Assembly: GCA_014379305.1 (NCBI GenBank)
Contig: JACMMB010000245.1
Location: forward strand, 1 to 8,130
Direction: 5' to 3'
Length of the DNA stretch: 8,130 nt
DNA from: Akkermansiaceae bacterium
GTDB lineage: Bacteria > Verrucomicrobiota > Verrucomicrobiia > Verrucomicrobiales > Akkermansiaceae
Shown: in pieces, positions 4,238 through 8,130 of the stretch
How positions within the stretch are numbered: the stretch's first letter is position 1
Layout of the letters: each line of letters starts with the position of its first letter
Program-made: the position numbers and the translations under genes
The notes under the pieces: model-generated
Database searches by the model: none
What the model saw: only the letters and a program-made list of their open reading frames with translations
Told to the model about the DNA's origin: nothing

Positions 4238-6877
4238 ATGACCTTACTGAAATATTTGGTTCTAGCGACCCTTTGCCAGCCGATTTCCTCTACCAAAGCT
4301 GCGGACGATTATCGCTACAATTACGAGATTATCGCGACTGATTTGATCATGCCGATGACCATGGCCATGGCACCTGACGGGAGAATCTTTTTCAATGAAC
4401 TGACCGGAAAGCTGCGCCTTCTGGATCCGAAGACGAAGTTGGTTAAAGAGGTTGGAGAACTCAAGGTCTTCACAGAGCAGGAGAGTGGCTTTCTAGGTTT
4501 CGCGCTTGATCCGGAATTCAAGGAGAATGGCCATATCTTCGTTCAGCAATCCTTGGTGGATTACGATGGCCAGGCGGTGATCCGATACACGATCAAGGAG
4601 GATGTTTTGGATCACAGCTCCGCCAAGGAGCTTCTGCGCTGGCCGGTGCAGAGGCGGGAGTGCTGTCACCATGCGGGTGCCGTGCGTTTCGGTCCTGATG
4701 GCAACCTCTTCATTTCGACTGGTGACAATACCAGCCCGTTTGCATCGGATGGCTTCACCCCGATTGACGAGCGGGATGATCGCGCCCCATTCGATGCGCA
4801 GAAGTCATCCGGCAATACCAACGACCTGCGTGGCAAAATCCTACGCATCAGGCCTACCCCGGACGGATCATATACCATTCCCGAGGGCAATCTGTTCAAG
4901 TCCGGTTCCGATAAAACGCGAGCGGAGATTTATGCGATGGGATTCAGGAACCCGTGGCGTTTTCAGGTCGATCAGAGAAATGGCATCGTCTATTCGGGGG
5001 ATGTGGGGCCGGATTCGGGAAATACCAACGATGATCGCGGACCCAACGGCTTTGATACGATAAATCAGATCCGCAAGCCGGCTCACTTCGGCTGGCCATA
5101 TTCGCGCGGAAAGGAAGTTTACCATGATTATGATTTCGAGAAAAACCATTCAGGTGAACCATTCAGCAAGACGACGCCGATTAACAGCAGCCCGAATAAT
5201 ACCGGGCTTAGCAAACTGCCACCGGTCGAGCCGCCGATGATCTGGTATCCTGCGGGCGGGTCCAATGAATTCCCCATGCTCGGCACAGGTGGGAGAACCG
5301 CTTGTGCGGGGCCGGTTTTCTACTATGAACCTGGTTTTTCCGAAACGGATGGCTTTCCGCAGGAATTTGACGGCCACCTGTTGGTATATGATTGGCACAG
5401 ACCTTTCATGGTATGGGCAAAATTGGATGGGAGTGCGAATTTCAAAGGGCTGGTTCCCTTTACCTCCTCCGCCCGCATTGCCCAAGGTGACGATAATGGC
5501 TCGGGACAATTCCAAATCAAAAGGCCGGTGGACGGCTTGTTTGGGCCGGATGGCTGTCTTTACCTGATGGATTACGGCGAAACCTGGGGCGTGAATCCGG
5601 ATGCCCGAATGCTGAAAATCAGCTACCAGCGGGGAAACCTTCCCCCGTTGGCAAAGGCGAGCCTGAAAAACGCAATCGGCAAGGCTCCGCTTACGATTGC
5701 AATGTCGGCAGATGGCTCGAAAGATATCGAGGGGAAAGAGCTTTCCTATGAATGGTTATTGCAACCGGGGGATCAAAGTTTGGCGAGGAGCGCCCAGGCA
5801 GAGACGACGATTAAAGAAGACGGCAACTATCAGATCGAGCTTCGGGTCACGGACCCGGATGGGGCATCAAGTCGCGTCAGCCACCGGGTAACTGTTGGCA
5901 ACACCAGCCCGGTGGTGACATTCCTGAAACCCCAGGAGGGAGATTTTTTCGAGCTGGGAGCGCCGCTTGAATACAAAATCAAGGTCGAGGACGCGGAGGA
6001 TGGGACTTCGACGGATGGCCCGAAGGCATCGCAGATCTCGGCAGCGACGCTGGTAAGCAATGACTGGCTCAATGAAAAAAACCAAGTATCCGAAGAAGCG
6101 ACGGGGATGAAGATGATGAAACAGTCCGACTGCTTCAATTGTCATGCGGTGGATAAAAAGCTCGTGGGACCCGGCCTTTTGGAGATAGCGGATCGCTATC
6201 GCGGGCAGGCTGGAGCAGTGGACGTTTCCACCGATCGTGTGCTCAAAGGTTCTGCCGGCGTGTGGGGAGAAGTTCCGATGCTTCCTCATCCGCAGCACAC
6301 CAAGGACGAACTCCACATGATGGTGGAGTGGATTTTCTCACTTGAAGCAGGCAAGACCGGCCCAAGCCTGATGCGGGGCACTGAAGGTGCGATTGAAGTG
6401 CCGGATAACCAAGAAATCCGAGGCGGCAGGTTGCAGGCGGATTTCACCGATTTTGGAGCCGGCAAGGCCAACCCGGTATCTGCCAAAACCATCGTGAATC
6501 TGCGCGGACGTTTTCTTGAAGCGGAAATGGCCGATGAACTGTTGGGTCCGCAGCCAGCCGGTTTTCAAAACGCCAGTGGTAAAAAAGCCATCGGAAATAT
6601 CAGCTCCGGACACGCCTTGAGAATATCCAACGTGAATTTGATTACGATTTCCTCGATTACGATTTCCTATGCGGTGCCGGACGAGGAGAAAAAAATCGAG
6701 ATTCGTAAAGGCTCCAGGGATGGGAAAAAGATCGGCGAATTCCTGCTCAAGCCGACTGGCGGTTGGGAAACGTGGTCTGAGGCCAACACTGAAATCACTC
6801 CGGATCCTGAACGCGGAGACCTGTTTTTCATTTTCAGCAACGCATTGAATCTCGATTGGATTCGTTTTAATAAATGA
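4238..6877 (+). CDS. Secreted PQQ-type sugar dehydrogenase fused to PKD, cytochrome c and CBM6-like domains
   Basis: An 879-residue exported protein predicted to oxidise a sugar and pass electrons through its own heme. A Sec-type signal peptide covers residues 1 to about 21 (LLKYLVLATLC core, cleavage near TKA); Cys13 does not sit in a lipobox. Residues about 25-465 form a glucose/sorbosone dehydrogenase beta-propeller. It has HHAGAVRFGPDGNLFISTGDN (144-164, with a His where soluble glucose dehydrogenase has its catalytic base), DLRGKILRI (196-204), MGFRNPWRF (234-242) and GLFGPDGCLYLMDYGE (433-448). Residues about 470-555 are a PKD domain (LSYEW, GNYQIELRVTDPDG). A class I cytochrome c follows, with CFNCH at 632-636, VGP at 643-645 and candidate axial Met681 in VPMLPHP. 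Residues about 715-879 resemble CBM6 (FLEAEMAD, ending LDWIRF). PQQ use and substrate are inferred from family. It follows tRNA-Pro by 78 bases; no Shine-Dalgarno or clear promoter is seen. Similar architectures occur in Verrucomicrobiota, Planctomycetota and Bacteroidota. Confidence 0.9.
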   Translation: MTLLKYLVLATLCQPISSTKAADDYRYNYEIIATDLIMPMTMAMAPDGRIFFNELTGKLRLLDPKTKLVKEVGELKVFTEQESGFLGFALDPEFKENGHIFVQQSLVDYDGQAVIRYTIKEDVLDHSSAKELLRWPVQRRECCHHAGAVRFGPDGNLFISTGDNTSPFASDGFTPIDERDDRAPFDAQKSSGNTNDLRGKILRIRPTPDGSYTIPEGNLFKSGSDKTRAEIYAMGFRNPWRFQVDQRNGIVYSGDVGPDSGNTNDDRGPNGFDTINQIRKPAHFGWPYSRGKEVYHDYDFEKNHSGEPFSKTTPINSSPNNTGLSKLPPVEPPMIWYPAGGSNEFPMLGTGGRTACAGPVFYYEPGFSETDGFPQEFDGHLLVYDWHRPFMVWAKLDGSANFKGLVPFTSSARIAQGDDNGSGQFQIKRPVDGLFGPDGCLYLMDYGETWGVNPDARMLKISYQRGNLPPLAKASLKNAIGKAPLTIAMSADGSKDIEGKELSYEWLLQPGDQSLARSAQAETTIKEDGNYQIELRVTDPDGASSRVSHRVTVGNTSPVVTFLKPQEGDFFELGAPLEYKIKVEDAEDGTSTDGPKASQISAATLVSNDWLNEKNQVSEEATGMKMMKQSDCFNCHAVDKKLVGPGLLEIADRYRGQAGAVDVSTDRVLKGSAGVWGEVPMLPHPQHTKDELHMMVEWIFSLEAGKTGPSLMRGTEGAIEVPDNQEIRGGRLQADFTDFGAGKANPVSAKTIVNLRGRFLEAEMADELLGPQPAGFQNASGKKAIGNISSGHALRISNVNLITISSITISYAVPDEEKKIEIRKGSRDGKKIGEFLLKPTGGWETWSEANTEITPDPERGDLFFIFSNALNLDWIRFNK
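6640..6668 (+). repeat. In-frame 15-base tandem duplication in the CBM6-like domain
   Basis: GATTACGATTTCCT occurs perfectly twice (6640-6653 and 6655-6668) with a period of 15 bases, coding ITISS then ITISY (residues 802-811). The period keeps the reading frame and doubles a short beta-strand-like motif. Confidence 0.8.
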
Positions 6878-6882
6878 GCATG

Positions 6883-6899
6883 GCGATCAATTCGATCGC
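6883..6899. terminator. Stem-loop between converging genes, possible bidirectional terminator
   Basis: GCGATC and GATCGC form a perfect 6-bp stem with a 5-base loop in the 30-base gap between the end of the dehydrogenase gene and the end of hpt. The convergent position suits a shared terminator. Neither strand has a downstream T run, so an intrinsic mechanism is doubtful. Confidence 0.35.
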
Positions 6900-6907
6900 T
6901 TAGCTGA

Positions 6908-7444
6908 TCAAGTCGCTGCGGAAAGCTTGAGGACGCCCACATAGGGAAGATTGCGGTATCTGCCTTTGTAATCGAGTCCGTAACCGACGACGAATTCATC
7001 GCCGATTTCAAAGCCGACGTAATCAGCCTGAACGTTTTCGGCGCGTTTTTTGTCCTTTGCCAAAAGCACTCCAGTATGGACCGCGATAGCTCCTTCTTCC
7101 TTAAGACGTTTGGCGACTGCGGCAAGGGTCCGGCCGGTGTCCAGAATATCATCGAGCAGGAGGACGTGCATGCCTTTGACAACAGGAAAATGGCGGTCGA
7201 GGAAATCGACCTGGCCGGAGCTTTCCAGGCCTCCATGGTAGCTTGCGACGTTAAGGCATTCGATGGAAAGCTGGCGTGGCACGCGACGCAGAAGGTCCGC
7301 GGCGAAGACAAGTGCCCCTTTAAGAAGGATGATGACCACAACCGGGCCTTCGGGAAAATCCTTTTCGATTTCCTTGGCCATCGAGTCGAGGCGTTTCTGG
7401 ATGACGGCCTCATCCACGAGGACACGTTCGATGTCGTTTTTCAT
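6908..7444 (-). CDS. hpt: Hypoxanthine phosphoribosyltransferase
   Basis: Purine-salvage enzyme that joins hypoxanthine (and usually guanine) to PRPP, giving IMP or GMP in the cytoplasm. The 178-residue length equals that of E. coli Hpt. Visible are VVIILLKGALVFAADL (36-51, with the LKG loop that binds pyrophosphate), SYHGGLESSGQV (68-79, the flexible loop), the PRPP-binding signature VLLLDDILDTGRT (94-106; Asp102 is the likely general base), GFEIGDEFVVGYGLDY (144-159) and the purine-side YRNLPYVGVL (163-172). The frame is open far upstream into glnS, but the family N terminus and length place the start at 7444 (MKNDIERVL). No Shine-Dalgarno is present. It lies 28 bases after glnS on the same strand, so it is probably the distal gene of a glnS-hpt operon. 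No separate promoter is visible. Confidence 0.95.
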   Translation of the reverse strand: MKNDIERVLVDEAVIQKRLDSMAKEIEKDFPEGPVVVIILLKGALVFAADLLRRVPRQLSIECLNVASYHGGLESSGQVDFLDRHFPVVKGMHVLLLDDILDTGRTLAAVAKRLKEEGAIAVHTGVLLAKDKKRAENVQADYVGFEIGDEFVVGYGLDYKGRYRNLPYVGVLKLSAAT

Positions 7445-7472
7445 GATATGGAAAATGTTCGGGTGAGCCGAC

Positions 7473-8130
7473 TCAGCGCGATTTGACCCAGGAGTCGCGG
7501 AGAGCGACCGTGCGGTTATAGACGGCTGTTTGCCCCGGGATGTGATCTTTGGAGTCCGCGATGAAATAGCCCATCCGCTCGAACTGGCATGTGAAGCCGG
7601 GTGCTTCATGAAGCAGTGAGGATTCAATTTTCGCCTCAATGGTTTGAACGGATTCGGGATTGAGGACACTGAGGAAACCGCCCTCGGCGGCATCCGGGTC
7701 CTCGACCGTGAAAAGACGCTCGTAGAGACGGACTGTGGCCGTAGCGGCAGATCTCCCATCAACCCAATGGATCACGGCCTTGCAGGCGATCCCTTCAGGC
7801 GAGTCCTTTCCTGTGGAGTTGGGCAAAAGTCTGGCTCGCAGGAGGATGACTTTCCCTTCGGCATCCTTTTCGAATCCAGTGCATTGGATAATCGGTCCGC
7901 CACGCAGGCGGACGTAACGGTCGGGGCCGAGACGGAAAAATTTTTTCGGCGGATCCTCCATGAAATCCTCCTGCTCGATGAAGATTTCGGAAGAGAATTT
8001 CACCGGTCTATTTCCGAAGGATTCGTCCTGCGGATGGTTTACGACTTCGAGGGCTTCGGCGGGTTCATCGGTGAAATTTTCAATGATGAGTTTCAGTGGA
8101 TCGAGCACAGCCATGCGGCGTGGCGCGTGG
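7473..8130 (-). CDS. glnS: Glutaminyl-tRNA synthetase, C-terminal part (cut by the window edge)
   Basis: Charges tRNA-Gln directly with glutamine. The window holds the last 218 residues, essentially the anticodon-binding beta-barrel domains; the Rossmann catalytic domain with HIGH/KMSKS-type motifs is to the right of base 8130. The frame stays open to the edge, reading HAPRRMAVLDPLKLIIEN, as in E. coli GlnRS (NAPRRMAVIDPVK), so the Met at 8114 is internal and not a start. Other hallmarks are FGNRPVKFSSEIFIEQEDF, RYVRLRGG, EKDAEGKV, AVIHWVDG, VRLYERLFTVEDP, FLSVLNPES, FQFER-like FERMGYF, and the ending YNRTVALRDSWVK. No truncation or frameshift is seen. It probably leads an operon with hpt. 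Confidence 0.95.
   Translation of the reverse strand, partial: HAPRRMAVLDPLKLIIENFTDEPAEALEVVNHPQDESFGNRPVKFSSEIFIEQEDFMEDPPKKFFRLGPDRYVRLRGGPIIQCTGFEKDAEGKVILLRARLLPNSTGKDSPEGIACKAVIHWVDGRSAATATVRLYERLFTVEDPDAAEGGFLSVLNPESVQTIEAKIESSLLHEAPGFTCQFERMGYFIADSKDHIPGQTAVYNRTVALRDSWVKSR

Noticed and set aside
4041..4238. Plus-strand reading frame containing DVAQPGRAPALGAGCRQFESGR
   Set aside because: It is a translation of the tRNA-Pro gene; this peptide is a well-known false protein in databases.
4063..4296. Minus-strand reading frame containing GQIRTDDILLPKQALYQAELRP
   Set aside because: It is the antisense translation of tRNA-Pro, another well-known spurious annotation.
6667..7425. 252-codon minus-strand frame over hpt
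   Set aside because: It is an out-of-frame shadow of hpt; the composition is Ser/Arg-rich with no motifs.
7445..7762. Upstream extension of hpt
   Set aside because: The frame runs through glnS in another phase; the 178-residue product from 7444 equals the family length.

Overview
The window is about 8.1 kb of ordinary-looking bacterial chromosome with moderate GC and densely packed housekeeping genes. Gene content and style suggest a Gram-negative of the PVC group, most likely Verrucomicrobiota. The pointers are Mpl (DAP-type peptidoglycan recycling), a bacterial GlnRS, a secreted sugar dehydrogenase fused to PKD, cytochrome c and CBM6-like domains, and almost no Shine-Dalgarno motifs ahead of the starts. 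This placement is an inference from protein style; no 16S rRNA or clade-specific marker is present.

Left edge (1-542): on the minus strand, rpmH (ribosomal protein L34) is followed by the start of rnpA (RNase P protein), which runs off the left edge. A near-consensus sigma70-type promoter (379-406) lies upstream of rpmH. The 210-base gap up to the next gene is a divergent control region holding an inverted repeat and a possible -10 box.

Centre, plus strand (543-4159): a HAD-family phosphatase and mpl are seven bases apart and probably form one operon. Then come tRNA-Ser(CGA), riboflavin synthase (ribE) starting 11 bases after the tRNA CCA end, queD (queuosine/7-deazaguanine pathway) and tRNA-Pro(UGG).

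Right half (4238-6877): one large secreted protein of 879 residues. Its order is signal peptide, PQQ-type glucose/sorbosone dehydrogenase propeller, PKD domain, class I cytochrome c (CxxCH plus a candidate axial Met), and a CBM6-like domain. It looks like a single-chain periplasmic or exported sugar oxidase with its own electron carrier.

Right edge (6908-8130): convergent to it, on the minus strand, are glnS (3' part only, entering from the right edge) and hpt (hypoxanthine phosphoribosyltransferase), 28 bases apart and probably co-transcribed. A short stem-loop sits between the converging gene ends.

No mobile element, CRISPR array, defence locus or clearly new system is visible. The most noteworthy points are the multidomain dehydrogenase, the tRNA-Ser/ribE junction, the general lack of Shine-Dalgarno sequences, the C-terminally extended L34, and the HAD-mpl pairing.
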